NCBI GenBank assembly: GCA_910586675.1
Contig: CAJUJO010000001.1
Location: forward strand, 23,817-87,816
Origin: an uncultured Christensenellaceae bacterium
GTDB lineage: Bacteria; Bacillota; Clostridia; Christensenellales; Borkfalkiaceae
DNA length: 64,000 nucleotides
Reading direction: 5' to 3'
Part shown: positions 8,948-17,242 of the stretch, piece by piece
How positions within the stretch are numbered: position 1 is the first letter of the stretch
How the letters are laid out: each line of letters starts with the position of its first letter
Translations under genes and position numbers: made by a program
Notes under the pieces: model-generated
The model's input: only the letters and a program-made list of their open reading frames with translations
What the model was told of the DNA's origin: nothing
The model's database searches: none

Positions 8948-9814
8948 TTGTTCGGATACGTTCGTTACGACCTCCCAAATTTATTCGTCAAAGATCTGAT
9001 GCTCTACAAAGCTATGTACTGCGGGCTGTGCAAGGGCATAGCGGCTTCCTGCGGGCAGGCGGCGCGCGTCGGGCTTACCTATGACGTAACCTTTCTTTCC
9101 GTTCTTCTGCATAATATGACGGGAACGGACGTAAAGGTAGAAAAGCAGAACTGCTTCGAGCACCGCTTGAAAAAGCGCCCGATCGCTCTGGTCGACAGTC
9201 TGACGGAGGAGCTCGGCGCGCTCAATACCGTGCTCTGCTACTTCAAGTTGACCGACGACGTGCAGGACGGCGGAAAGGGCAGGGGCAGGCGTGTGTGGTT
9301 CAAAAAGGGCTATAAACGCGCAAAAAAGAAGTACCCGGAGCTCGTCTCCCTCATAGAAAATTACATGGCGCGGCAGGCGGAAACGGAGAAGGCAAAGACG
9401 GCTTCGCCCGACATAGCGGCGGATCCTTCCGCCTGTCTTATGCGCGAGCTTTCCGCATACTTTCTCAAAGAAAAGGCGGGGGAAGGCTCCTCTCAGCTCT
9501 TTTACGCCATCGGCAAGTGGGTGTACCTCATCGACGCGCTCGACGATTACGATAAGGACGTAAAAAAGAAACAGTACAATCCCTTTGTATTGAGCTACGG
9601 CGCAAAGTCGCGCGCGGAGCTTATGCAGGCGAGCGGACAGGAAATCGCTTTTTTGTTCGACACCATGTTCTTCGACATGCGCGAAGGGCTGGGAAAAATA
9701 AAGTTTTACTTCAACCGCGATTTGACGGATAACGTAATTTTACGCGGTTTGCCCGCCGAGACGGCGCGTGTCATGAAGGGCGAAAAGCCCAAAAAGATGA
9801 GCGAAAAAATCTGA
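8948..9814 (+). CDS. DUF5685 family protein with two Asp-rich motifs
   Basis: A 288-residue mostly helical protein starting at TTG (MFGY...), one base after the trpS stop, with GGGGG just upstream. The N-terminus MFGYVR with YKAMYCGLCKG (CxxC at residues 25-28) is what I know of the DUF5685 family. Two acidic motifs stand out: LTDDVQDG at 101-108 (DDxxD) and YLIDALDDYDKD at 193-204. Their order, spacing and helical setting resemble the two Mg2+-diphosphate-binding motifs of class I isoprenoid synthases, but this is inference and no enzyme activity is established. Downstream genes encode Cys-tailed proteins in the same operon. Confidence 0.85.
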   Translation: MFGYVRYDLPNLFVKDLMLYKAMYCGLCKGIAASCGQAARVGLTYDVTFLSVLLHNMTGTDVKVEKQNCFEHRLKKRPIALVDSLTEELGALNTVLCYFKLTDDVQDGGKGRGRRVWFKKGYKRAKKKYPELVSLIENYMARQAETEKAKTASPDIAADPSACLMRELSAYFLKEKAGEGSSQLFYAIGKWVYLIDALDDYDKDVKKKQYNPFVLSYGAKSRAELMQASGQEIAFLFDTMFFDMREGLGKIKFYFNRDLTDNVILRGLPAETARVMKGEKPKKMSEKI

Positions 9815-9821
9815 GGGAAGT

Positions 9822-10196
9822 ATGTTTCACTGCGACGAAGATTCCCAAGAATACGAACGGTTTCGGTCAATTTGGGAAATACTGAATTCCGACCTTCCGA
9901 GCGATTCCGACTTGGACGAAGCGTGGAAACGTCTGGAAGCAATGAAGGAAAGGGACGCCGAATGGCACTATGCTAGCGCGGCGGTCTGCTTCCGCAAATG
10001 CTGGTATCTCGAATGCAAAAGGCACTTAAAAAAGGCGATGAGGCTGAACCCGCAGGCGGGGAAGTATAAGGAAGCGTTCGACGGGCTCACGGCAATGGCG
10101 GATGAAGCCGCCAAGGGCAACAAGCGAATGCCTTCCCGGGAGTTCGACGGCTGCGCGGAGACCTGTCTGGAAGGTTGCTGCACGTCGTGCTGTTGA
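9822..10196 (+). CDS. Small TPR-like protein with cysteine-rich tail
   Basis: This 124-residue protein lies seven bases after the DUF5685 gene. Residues about 40-100 form a TPR-like helical module (RLEAMKERDAEWHY, then CKRHLKKAMRLNP) clearly homologous to the middle part of the next gene. The last 14 residues hold six cysteines (111, 115, 119, 120, 123, 124), which could bind metal, form disulfides or be lipidated. There is no signal peptide. It lacks the J-like domain of its paralogue. The function is unknown; the shared tail suggests the pair act on the same target. Confidence 0.8.
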   Translation: MFHCDEDSQEYERFRSIWEILNSDLPSDSDLDEAWKRLEAMKERDAEWHYASAAVCFRKCWYLECKRHLKKAMRLNPQAGKYKEAFDGLTAMADEAAKGNKRMPSREFDGCAETCLEGCCTSCC

Positions 10197-10217
10197 TAAA
10201 ATATAGACGAGGAAATC

Positions 10218-10826
10218 ATGAATAAAGAATATTACGAACTTTTACAGGTAAACGAGGATTGTACCGACGAGGAAATCGAAGCGAGCTACAAAGCGCTCAA
10301 AGAGAAGTACAATCAGGAAAAGTGGCAGGACGGCGAAGCGGGCATGAATGCAGCGAAGATGCTGGGCAAGCTCGACGCCGCGTATGCCGAAATCATGGCG
10401 GACCGCAAGGAAAAAAAGCAGAACACGAGCGGGGCTTCCGCCTTCGACGAGGTGTCCGAGCTCATCAAGAAGGGGGATATTTCGGGCGCGCAGGCGCGGC
10501 TGGATTCCTTCAACGAGCGGAACGCCGAATGGCATTATCTGCAATCGGTCGTGTTCTATAAAAAGAACTGGATGAACGAGAGCAAGAAACAGCTGGAAAT
10601 CGCCATTCAGATGGACGCGACGAATACCAAATACCGCGACGCCTACGATAAGTTGAAAGCCCGCGCCGACTATCAACAGCAGACGGGCGGCGCGCCCAAC
10701 ACCAACCCCAACGTCAATACGGGCGACGAACAGATGGGCGGGAACTGGTGCGCGAACTGCGCGAGCTTCTGCTATACCTGGATGTGCGTCAACTGCCTGT
10801 TTAACCTCTGCTGCAACTGTCGGTAA
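10218..10826 (+). CDS. J-like domain protein with TPR-like module and cysteine-rich tail
   Basis: A 202-residue protein with three parts. Residues 1-65 resemble a DnaJ J domain (YYELLQVNEDCTDEEIEASY, then helix II and an AAYAEIM helix III), but the HPD tripeptide that stimulates DnaK is absent; NQE is at that place. Residues about 75-150 are the same TPR-like module as the previous gene (SFNERNAEWHY). After a flexible Asn/Gly/Pro stretch, the last 25 residues contain eight cysteines (178-201). The start ATG follows GAGGAAATC. It is 21 bases from the previous gene and overlaps the next by one base. It is probably not a classical Hsp40. Confidence 0.82.
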   Translation: MNKEYYELLQVNEDCTDEEIEASYKALKEKYNQEKWQDGEAGMNAAKMLGKLDAAYAEIMADRKEKKQNTSGASAFDEVSELIKKGDISGAQARLDSFNERNAEWHYLQSVVFYKKNWMNESKKQLEIAIQMDATNTKYRDAYDKLKARADYQQQTGGAPNTNPNVNTGDEQMGGNWCANCASFCYTWMCVNCLFNLCCNCR

Positions 10827-11356
10827 TGAAAAAACCGTCCAAATCGTTTGAAATAGCGCTTTCGGCAATCGCCTGTGCGGTCGCGGCGGCGTTCTTAATG
10901 CTCGGCTCGCTCAATCCGTTTTTGCTTGCGACGGGCTATCTCGTCGGCGCGTTCGCCCTCATGACGCCTCTCTCCAAGGGGTTCGTGTGGGGGAGCGCGC
11001 TCGCCTTTTTGGGCGCGTGCTTGCTTGCGCTCCCTTTGAGTTTGTGGAAAATCGTGCCCTTCGCCGCATTTTTCGGAATTCACCCGATCGTCAACTATCT
11101 GCAAAAAAAATACGTAAAAAAAAGTCTTTTCAATTGGCTCGTTTTCGCCGCGAAAGCCGTCTGGTTCGATTGCGCCATGCTCCTTTCCTGGTACGTTCTC
11201 ACTTCCATGGCGGGAATGACCTTTCCCGATTGGATCACGGAATTTCTCTATCTCGTTATCTTTGCGGGAGGTACGCTCTTTTTCGTTGCATACGATTATA
11301 TGATAATACTCTGTCAGAGGTCTGTTGACCTTGCGGTACGCAGAATACGGAGGTAA
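10826..11356 (+). CDS. Polytopic membrane protein of unknown function
   Basis: A 176-residue hydrophobic protein with about five predicted membrane helices (near residues 10-30, 30-50, 55-85, 105-130 and 140-162) and basic ends. ATG overlaps the previous stop by one base (TAATG), so translation is coupled to the J-like gene. No catalytic motif was seen. It could be the membrane partner of the soluble proteins encoded upstream, judged only by operon position. Confidence 0.75.
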   Translation: MKKPSKSFEIALSAIACAVAAAFLMLGSLNPFLLATGYLVGAFALMTPLSKGFVWGSALAFLGACLLALPLSLWKIVPFAAFFGIHPIVNYLQKKYVKKSLFNWLVFAAKAVWFDCAMLLSWYVLTSMAGMTFPDWITEFLYLVIFAGGTLFFVAYDYMIILCQRSVDLAVRRIRR

Positions 11357-11358
11357 TC

Positions 11359-12744
11359 ATGGAAAAGAATGCGGAATTTACCGGCGTTTGCGAAGCGTTC
11401 GGCTCCAACGGCGAGGGGATCGTTAAAAGCGGCGGCTTCACGGTGTTCGTGCCGCAGCTCCTTCCCGGGGAGAAGGCGCGCGTCAAAGTGCTCAAAACAA
11501 AGGGAAATATCGCATATGGCAGGGCGGAGGAAATTTTTACGCCCGCCGAGGACAGGGTGCGCCCCAAGTGCGCCGTCTTTTCCCGCTGCGGCGGCTGTCA
11601 GCTGCAGCACTTGCGCTACCGCGCGCAGCTGAAATATAAGTCCGACCTCGTGCGCGACGCTCTGCGCAAAATCGGCGGTATTTCTTCGGAAGTGCCCCTC
11701 TGCGAGCGCAGCGACAGGGAATACGGTTACAGAAATAAGTTACAGCTCCCGATCGGGCGCTGTGCGGAGGGCAATGCCGTCGGGTTCTATGCCGAGCGCT
11801 CCCACCGCATCGTCAGAACGGAGGAATGCCCTATTCATCCCGCATGGGCGGAAAGGGTTATCTCTGCCGTAACCCGTTTCATGGATACGTGCGGGTTGGA
11901 CGGCTACGACGAACGCACGGGAGAAGGGCAGCTCCGCCATATCGTCGTGCGGGAGCTCAAAGGGAAATTTATCGTTACGCTCGTTACTGCCGCGCGCGAA
12001 CTCAAAGGAATTGATTTCTTCGTCCATCTGTTGGACGAAATATTCCCCGAATATTCGCTGTATCTCAATCTTAACGCAAAGAATACCAACGTCGTGTTCG
12101 GCGAGGAATTTATCCTCGTCAAGGGGAAGGGCGTTTACGAGTGCACGGAAAACGGAATCACGTTCGAGGCGGGGGCGAGCACGTTCGTGCAGGTCAACGA
12201 GGGCGTGCGCACGAAGCTCTACGAAAAAGCCGTTTCGTTCGCGGAAGAGGGGGAAACGGTGATCGACTGCTACGCGGGCGGCGGACTGATGACGGCGATG
12301 TTTGCTCGCAAGTGCGGGCGGGCGTTCGGGATCGAAGTTGTGCCCGAGGCGAGCGTCTGCGCCGACAGCCTAAAAGCAAAAAACGGACTTGCGGATAAAA
12401 TGTTCAACGTCTGCGGAAAGGTGGAAGAAAAGCTTTCGCTAATCCTTTCCCGCGAGAAGGGCGCCGCCGTCGTGCTCGACCCGCCCCGTTCGGGCGCGGA
12501 GCGGAGCGTGCTCAAAGAGCTTATTGCGCAGAACGTTCGGAAGGTTATCATGATTTCCTGCAATCCCGCGACGCTCGCACGCGATTTGGGTATTTTAACG
12601 GGGAGTTTGAAGGAAACGGAGTCGGGCGAGCTCGTCAAATCGGAGACGGCGGACGGGAACTATAAAATAGATTTTATTCAGCCGTACGACATGTTCCCGC
12701 AAACCAAGTGGGCGGAGACGTTGGTCGTGCTTACGCGCAAATAA
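11359..12744 (+). CDS. rlmD: 23S rRNA (uracil-5-)-methyltransferase, RumA/RlmCD family
   Basis: A 461-residue SAM-dependent RNA m5U methyltransferase. An N-terminal TRAM-like RNA-binding domain (GEGIVKSGGFTVFV) is followed by the 4Fe-4S cysteines (CAVFSRCGGC and a later CPIH), the SAM-binding motif VIDCYAGGGLMTAMFA, and the catalytic block DPPRSGAE ... ISCNPATLARDL whose Cys attacks uracil C6. The order matches RlmD/RlmCD; whether it modifies U1939, U747 or both cannot be read from sequence. It starts three bases after the previous stop with GGAGG and may be the last long gene of the trpS operon. Confidence 0.93.
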   Translation: MEKNAEFTGVCEAFGSNGEGIVKSGGFTVFVPQLLPGEKARVKVLKTKGNIAYGRAEEIFTPAEDRVRPKCAVFSRCGGCQLQHLRYRAQLKYKSDLVRDALRKIGGISSEVPLCERSDREYGYRNKLQLPIGRCAEGNAVGFYAERSHRIVRTEECPIHPAWAERVISAVTRFMDTCGLDGYDERTGEGQLRHIVVRELKGKFIVTLVTAARELKGIDFFVHLLDEIFPEYSLYLNLNAKNTNVVFGEEFILVKGKGVYECTENGITFEAGASTFVQVNEGVRTKLYEKAVSFAEEGETVIDCYAGGGLMTAMFARKCGRAFGIEVVPEASVCADSLKAKNGLADKMFNVCGKVEEKLSLILSREKGAAVVLDPPRSGAERSVLKELIAQNVRKVIMISCNPATLARDLGILTGSLKETESGELVKSETADGNYKIDFIQPYDMFPQTKWAETLVVLTRK

Positions 12745-12761
12745 CAAAAGGGGAGACGGTT

Positions 12762-12944
12762 ATGAAAAAATACACCTATTTAACGGAATCTGTTTCGTAC
12801 GCGTTCAGCAAAAAGAATCTTGTTGCCAAGCTGGACGAGTTGATTGGAACAAGGGCGCAGGAGGGCTGGCGGCTCTTTCAGTTTGAGTTCAGCGATTGGA
12901 TGGGCGCGTGCGTCGTCGTGTTTGAAAGGGAATTCGAGGAATAA
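12762..12944 (+). CDS. DUF4177-like small protein
   Basis: A 60-residue protein starting at ATG 12762 behind GGGGAGACGGTT, 17 bases after the methyltransferase stop. Its pattern (KKYTYL, LDELIGTRAQEGWRLFQFE, VVVFERE) fits the short DUF4177 family, in which a Gly-Trp-[RE]-Leu block ends the helix. No function is known. Confidence 0.75.
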   Translation: MKKYTYLTESVSYAFSKKNLVAKLDELIGTRAQEGWRLFQFEFSDWMGACVVVFEREFEE

Positions 12945-12957
12945 CGGAGAAAATATT

Positions 12958-13299
12958 ATGCCTTTTATCGATTGCAAAATAACAGAGCAGCTTTCCGATG
13001 ACAAGAAAGAAATCGTAAAAACCAAGCTGGGACAAGCCGTGTCGCTGCTGCATAAGAGCGAAAACTAATTAATGGTCGGCTTGTGCGGCGGATACGATCT
13101 GTTCATGGCGGGCAAAAAATTACGGAAGGGCGCGTACGTTTCGGTCAGTCTGTACGGCAATGCGACCTCCGCCGACTATGAAAATATGACGGGAGCCATA
13201 TGCTCCATTCTGCGCGAAGAGCTATCCATACCCGCGGAGTCGGTGTACGTAACTTATCACGGCATTGCCGACTGGGGTTGGAACGGCTCTAATTTCTGA
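12958..13299 (+). pseudogene. MIF/tautomerase-related protein, interrupted by an in-frame TAA
   Basis: ATG 12958 (after AACGGAGAAAATATT) begins MPFIDCKI and reads 36 codons to TAA at 13066-13068. The same frame continues with TTA-ATG and 74 more codons ending GWNGSNF. The two halves together match the phenylpyruvate-tautomerase/MIF-related family seen in Clostridia: Pro2 at the N-terminus, the KSE...LMVG junction, and the terminal WGWNGSNF. The stop sits where relatives usually have a Trp or similar residue. The reading frame, codon use and C-terminal motif are otherwise intact, so this is a very recent nonsense mutation, a sequencing error or, less likely, recoding. Confidence 0.75.
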
Positions 13300-13306
13300 T
13301 AACAAA

Positions 13307-13323
13307 AACAAGTTTAACTTGTT
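13307..13323. promoter_or_regulatory. Palindrome upstream of fprA, possible operator
   Basis: AACAAGT-TTA-ACTTGTT, seven-base perfect arms, eight bases after the MIF-like gene and about 85 bases before fprA. It could be a repressor site for the oxygen-defence genes or a weak terminator; no T tract follows. Confidence 0.4.
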
Positions 13324-13405
13324 GCGTTTCGGGCAATTCTTTTAACGATAGCGCGGCGTAAAATGCCGTGCCGAGAAAATAAAACGATTTGGAGAAAAAC
13401 AGTTT

Positions 13406-14614
13406 ATGTACAACACGATACCGCTTGCCGAAGATTTATTTTACGTCGGCGCGAGTAATCGGCGGCTCTCTCTGTTCGAGGGCGCCTATCCCGTGCCGCG
13501 CGGCGTTTCCTATAATTCCTATTTGCTGATTGACGGAAAGACCGTTCTTTTCGACACCGCCGACGCTTCGGTGGAAGATTTGTTTTTGGAAAACGTCGAG
13601 CGCGCGCTCGGCGGGAGAGAACTCGACTATCTCGTCGTTCATCACGCCGAACCCGACCATTCCGCATGCGTTTGCCGCATTCTGGAACGGTATCCTTCCG
13701 CCGTCGTGCTCGCTTCCGCAAAGGCGATTCAGATGTTGAAGAATTTCTGCGGGGAGCTGCCCGCGCGTTCTGTTGCCGTCAAAGAGGGGGATACGGTCAG
13801 CGTCGGAAAATATACGCTGCAATTTATTTCCGCGCCGATGATTCACTGGCCCGAGGTCATGTTCACGTATATTCCCGAACGGGAAATGCTGTTTACCGCC
13901 GACGCGTTCGGCACGTTCGGCGCGCTCGATGGGAGCGTGTTTGCCGACGAGCTACATTTCGAGCGCGACTTTTTAAGCGAGGCGCGCAGGTATTATTTCA
14001 ATATCGTGGGCAAGTACGGCGCGCAGGTGCAGAGCGCGCTCAAAAAGCTATCGGACAAACCGCTTTCGCTCGTCTGTCCGCTGCACGGCCCCGTCTGGCG
14101 GAGCGGTTTTTCTTCCTATCTCGAAACATACGGGAAGTGGAGTGCTTATCTCCCCGAAGAGAGAGGCGTCGTGATTTTTTACGCTTCCGTTTACGGACAT
14201 ACGAAAAATGCGGCGGAGCTCCTCGCTTCCGCGCTCGCCGCGGAAGGCGTACGGGAAGTGCGAACATACGACGTTTCGGTTACGCACGGCTCGGAGATGC
14301 TCGCCGAAGCCTTTCGCTATTCTCACGCGGTGTTCGCTTCCGTAACGCTCAATGCGGGGATATTCCCCGCCATGGAACAATTGATAAACGAATTGAAAGC
14401 GCATAATTTCCAAAATCGGAAATACGCTATCATTGAAAACGGTTCGTGGGCGCCGCAGGCAGGCGCTTTGATCGAAGCGCAGCTTTCCGCGCTGAAAAAT
14501 ACCGAAAAGGTCGGGGAAACGGTGAAAATGATTTCCGCTCTTTCGGAGCAGGGCGCGGCGGATTTGCGCGTTTTAGCAAAAAATATCGCGGACGATGTCT
14601 GCGGTAAAATATAG
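13406..14614 (+). CDS. FprA-type flavo-diiron protein (oxygen/NO reductase)
   Basis: A 402-residue A-type flavoprotein. The N-terminal beta-lactamase-like domain holds the diiron ligands in HHAEPDHSA (HxExDH, about residues 78-84) with later His/Asp ligands (HWPEVMFTY, LCPLHGPVW). The C-terminal flavodoxin domain starts near residue 255 with the FMN loop ASVYGHTKNAA. These enzymes reduce O2 to water or NO to N2O in anaerobes with electrons from rubredoxin, and a rubredoxin gene lies 11 bases downstream. This is good evidence for an anaerobic lifestyle. Confidence 0.95.
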   Translation: MYNTIPLAEDLFYVGASNRRLSLFEGAYPVPRGVSYNSYLLIDGKTVLFDTADASVEDLFLENVERALGGRELDYLVVHHAEPDHSACVCRILERYPSAVVLASAKAIQMLKNFCGELPARSVAVKEGDTVSVGKYTLQFISAPMIHWPEVMFTYIPEREMLFTADAFGTFGALDGSVFADELHFERDFLSEARRYYFNIVGKYGAQVQSALKKLSDKPLSLVCPLHGPVWRSGFSSYLETYGKWSAYLPEERGVVIFYASVYGHTKNAAELLASALAAEGVREVRTYDVSVTHGSEMLAEAFRYSHAVFASVTLNAGIFPAMEQLINELKAHNFQNRKYAIIENGSWAPQAGALIEAQLSALKNTEKVGETVKMISALSEQGAADLRVLAKNIADDVCGKI

Positions 14615-14625
14615 GAGGTATTGTT

Positions 14626-14781
14626 ATGAAATTTATTTGCAATGTGTGCGGCTATGAGTACGACGAAGATCTCGGCGATCCCGATAACGGTATCGCGCCC
14701 GGAACGAAATGGCAAGACGTTCCCGACGATTTCACCTGTCCGCTGTGCGGCGTGGGGAAAGAGGACTTTTCCGCCGAATAA
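14626..14781 (+). CDS. Rubredoxin
   Basis: A 51-residue protein (ATG 14626, ribosome site AGGAGGTATTGTT) with the two rubredoxin knuckles CNVCGYEYD and CPLCGVGKEDF that hold one iron in an Fe(Cys)4 site. Residues DPDNGIAPGTKWQDVPDDF between them are typical. It directly follows fprA, for which it should be the electron donor. Confidence 0.97.
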   Translation: MKFICNVCGYEYDEDLGDPDNGIAPGTKWQDVPDDFTCPLCGVGKEDFSAE

Positions 14782-14794
14782 GTTCGGCAACGGT

Positions 14795-14824
14795 GCAAAC
14801 GGCCGCCTTCGGGCGGTCGCTTGC
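14795..14824 (+). terminator. Strong hairpin after rubredoxin
   Basis: Stem GCAAACGGCCGCC / GGCGGTCGCTTGC with one mismatch around a TTCG loop. It lacks a clear T tract, so it may be a terminator or an RNA-stabilising hairpin. Confidence 0.6.
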
Positions 14825-14853
14825 GTTAAAAAAGGTATTTTCCCGAAAAACGG

Positions 14854-14882
14854 TTGAAACAAAATAAAAAGTGTGATATATT
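14854..14882 (+). promoter_or_regulatory. Promoter of lon
   Basis: TTGAAA (14854-14859) and TATATT (14877-14882), 17-base spacer, 32 bases before the lon start. No CIRCE inverted repeat was seen. Confidence 0.7.
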
Positions 14883-14914
14883 TATAGGACGGAACAGACG
14901 GACGGGAGGAAGCA

Positions 14915-17242
14915 ATGGCAGAAACAAATCCTATAAAGACTTTGCCGGTCATTCCCATGCGGGCGCAGGTCGTATTTCCCAATACGAGCGTTGCGTTCGA
15001 CGCGGGCCGCGGGGTGTCGCTCGCGGCGATCGAGCGCGCCGACTCGCGCGATAAGCTGGTATTTATCGTCAAACAAAAAAATTCCGAACAGGAAATTCCC
15101 GATGCGGACGGTTTATTTGAAGCGGGCACGGTCGCCCGTATCCGCCAGACGACCCGCCTTCCCGGAGACCGCGTCCGCGTATACGCCGAAGGGCTGTACC
15201 GCGCGCGTGCGAAGGAGTATCGCGCGGAGGACGGCTGTATATTGACGGAAGCGGAAGAGATCCGTTCCGTGCACGGCGACCTTACGTTGGAAGAAGCGTA
15301 TTTCCGCACGGCGAAGGAGCTGGTGCGCGAAATCGTCGCGGGAGACGGTAAATTTTCCAAAGAGTTTGAAGCGACCGTTTCCGTATTGACGGATATCGAC
15401 GCCTATATCGACGCGTGCGCGCACAACATGCGCCTGAAAGAGGAGACAAAGCAGCAATTGCTCGGCGAAGACCGCCTCTTGCGACGGCTCAAACTGTTCG
15501 AGCAGTGCCTCAACGACGAGTTGGAAATAACGCGTTTGGAGCGGAAAATCGCGCAGGACGTCCGCCGCAATATCGATAAGTCGCAGAAGGAATATTTTCT
15601 GCGCGAACAACTCAAAGCCATTCATGCGGAACTGGGCGATGACGTAGAGGAAAATATAAAGTTAAAGGAAAAAATTCTGGAAAAGAAGCTCCCCGCCGAG
15701 GTGGAAGAAAAGGCGTTGCAGGAGCTCGGCCGAATGGATAAAATGCCGCCCTCTTCGCCCGAATACACCGTGCTCCGCAACTATGCCGACTGGCTCATCG
15801 ACCTTCCCTGGAACGAGGAGACGGAGGATACCGAATCGCTCGCGGATGTGGAAAAGGTCTTAAACGCCGACCATTACGGTCTGGAAAAAATCAAAGAGCG
15901 CGTCGTGGAGTACCTCGCCGTGCTTAAGCTTACGGGCGAGTTGAAAGCGCCCATTCTGTGTTTGGTCGGGCCGCCCGGCGTGGGCAAGACGAGCGTCGCC
16001 CGTTCGATCGCGCGCGCGCTCGGCAGGAAGTTCGTCCGCATGAGTCTGGGCGGGCTAAAAGACGAGGCGGAGATCCGCGGGCACAGGCGCACGTATATCG
16101 GCGCGATGCCGGGGCGCATCGTCTACGAGATGAAGAACGCCGGCTCGGTTAATCCCGTGTTTCTGCTCGACGAAATCGACAAACTTTCGTCCGATCTGCG
16201 CGGCGACCCTTCGAGCGCGCTCTTAGAGGTGCTCGACCCCGAGCAGAACTGCACCTTCCGCGACCGCTACCTGGAAGTGCCGTACGACCTATCCAAGGTC
16301 ATGTTCATCGCCACGGCAAACGCGCTCGACACCATTCCTTCGCCCTTGCGCGACAGAATGGAAATCATCGAGCTTTCGGGCTATACGCCCGACGAAAAGG
16401 AGGAAATCGCAAAGCGTTACCTCGTTCCCAAAAAGCGCAAGGAGAACGGGCTTACCGAGGGCAATTTACGCTTTACCGAAGGCGCGATTTCCGACATGAT
16501 AGACGGTTACACGATGGAGGCGGGGGTGCGTGGATTGGAACGCACCATCGGCACCGTTTGCAGAAAGTCCGCCGTGCGGATCGCAAAGGGAGAAAACAAG
16601 CGCATCACCGTAAATTCCGCCAACCTCGAAGATTTCCTCGGCGCAAAGCGATTCCTGCACGAGAACGACCTGCCCGAAGCGGACGAGGTGGGCGCGGCAA
16701 CGGGGCTTGCCTGGACGGCGGTCGGCGGCACGACGCTCACCATCGAGGTTTCCGCCATGCAGGGCAAGGGGGATATTCTGCTCACGGGCAAGCTCGGCGA
16801 CGTTATGAAGGAGTCCGCCCGCGCGGCAATCAGCTATCTGCGCGCCCATGCCGACAAGTACGGCATCGATACGGACGAGTTTGAAAAGAAGGACATCCAC
16901 ATTCATATTCCCGAGGGGGCTACTCCCAAGGACGGGCCGAGCGCGGGCATTACCATGGCAACCGCCATCCTTTCGGCGTTTACTGGTCAGCCCGTGCGCC
17001 GCGACGTGGCGATGACGGGAGAAATCACGCTGCGCGGCAAGGTGCTCCCCATCGGCGGATTAAAGGAAAAGGCGCTCGCCGCCAGCCGCATCGGAATCAA
17101 AGACGTCATCATTCCCGAAGAGAATAAAAAGGACGTGGAGGAAATTCCCGAAAACGTCCGCAAAAACATTAATTTCATCTGCGTGAACGACGTCGATCAG
17201 GTGTTCCGCAACGCGGTAACGGGGCTTTCGTATGGTAATTAA
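14915..17242 (+). CDS. lon: ATP-dependent protease Lon
   Basis: A 775-residue LonA. It has the N-terminal substrate-binding domain (about 10-200), a coiled-coil linker, the AAA+ module with Walker A GPPGVGKTS near residue 350 and Walker B VFLLDEIDK, and a C-terminal serine-lysine protease domain with S676 in DGPSAGIT and K719 in GLKEKALAA. Lon degrades misfolded and regulatory proteins in the cytoplasm. Full length. The last 11 bases overlap ysxC, the same lon-ysxC order as in Bacillus. Confidence 0.98.
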   Translation: MAETNPIKTLPVIPMRAQVVFPNTSVAFDAGRGVSLAAIERADSRDKLVFIVKQKNSEQEIPDADGLFEAGTVARIRQTTRLPGDRVRVYAEGLYRARAKEYRAEDGCILTEAEEIRSVHGDLTLEEAYFRTAKELVREIVAGDGKFSKEFEATVSVLTDIDAYIDACAHNMRLKEETKQQLLGEDRLLRRLKLFEQCLNDELEITRLERKIAQDVRRNIDKSQKEYFLREQLKAIHAELGDDVEENIKLKEKILEKKLPAEVEEKALQELGRMDKMPPSSPEYTVLRNYADWLIDLPWNEETEDTESLADVEKVLNADHYGLEKIKERVVEYLAVLKLTGELKAPILCLVGPPGVGKTSVARSIARALGRKFVRMSLGGLKDEAEIRGHRRTYIGAMPGRIVYEMKNAGSVNPVFLLDEIDKLSSDLRGDPSSALLEVLDPEQNCTFRDRYLEVPYDLSKVMFIATANALDTIPSPLRDRMEIIELSGYTPDEKEEIAKRYLVPKKRKENGLTEGNLRFTEGAISDMIDGYTMEAGVRGLERTIGTVCRKSAVRIAKGENKRITVNSANLEDFLGAKRFLHENDLPEADEVGAATGLAWTAVGGTTLTIEVSAMQGKGDILLTGKLGDVMKESARAAISYLRAHADKYGIDTDEFEKKDIHIHIPEGATPKDGPSAGITMATAILSAFTGQPVRRDVAMTGEITLRGKVLPIGGLKEKALAASRIGIKDVIIPEENKKDVEEIPENVRKNINFICVNDVDQVFRNAVTGLSYGN

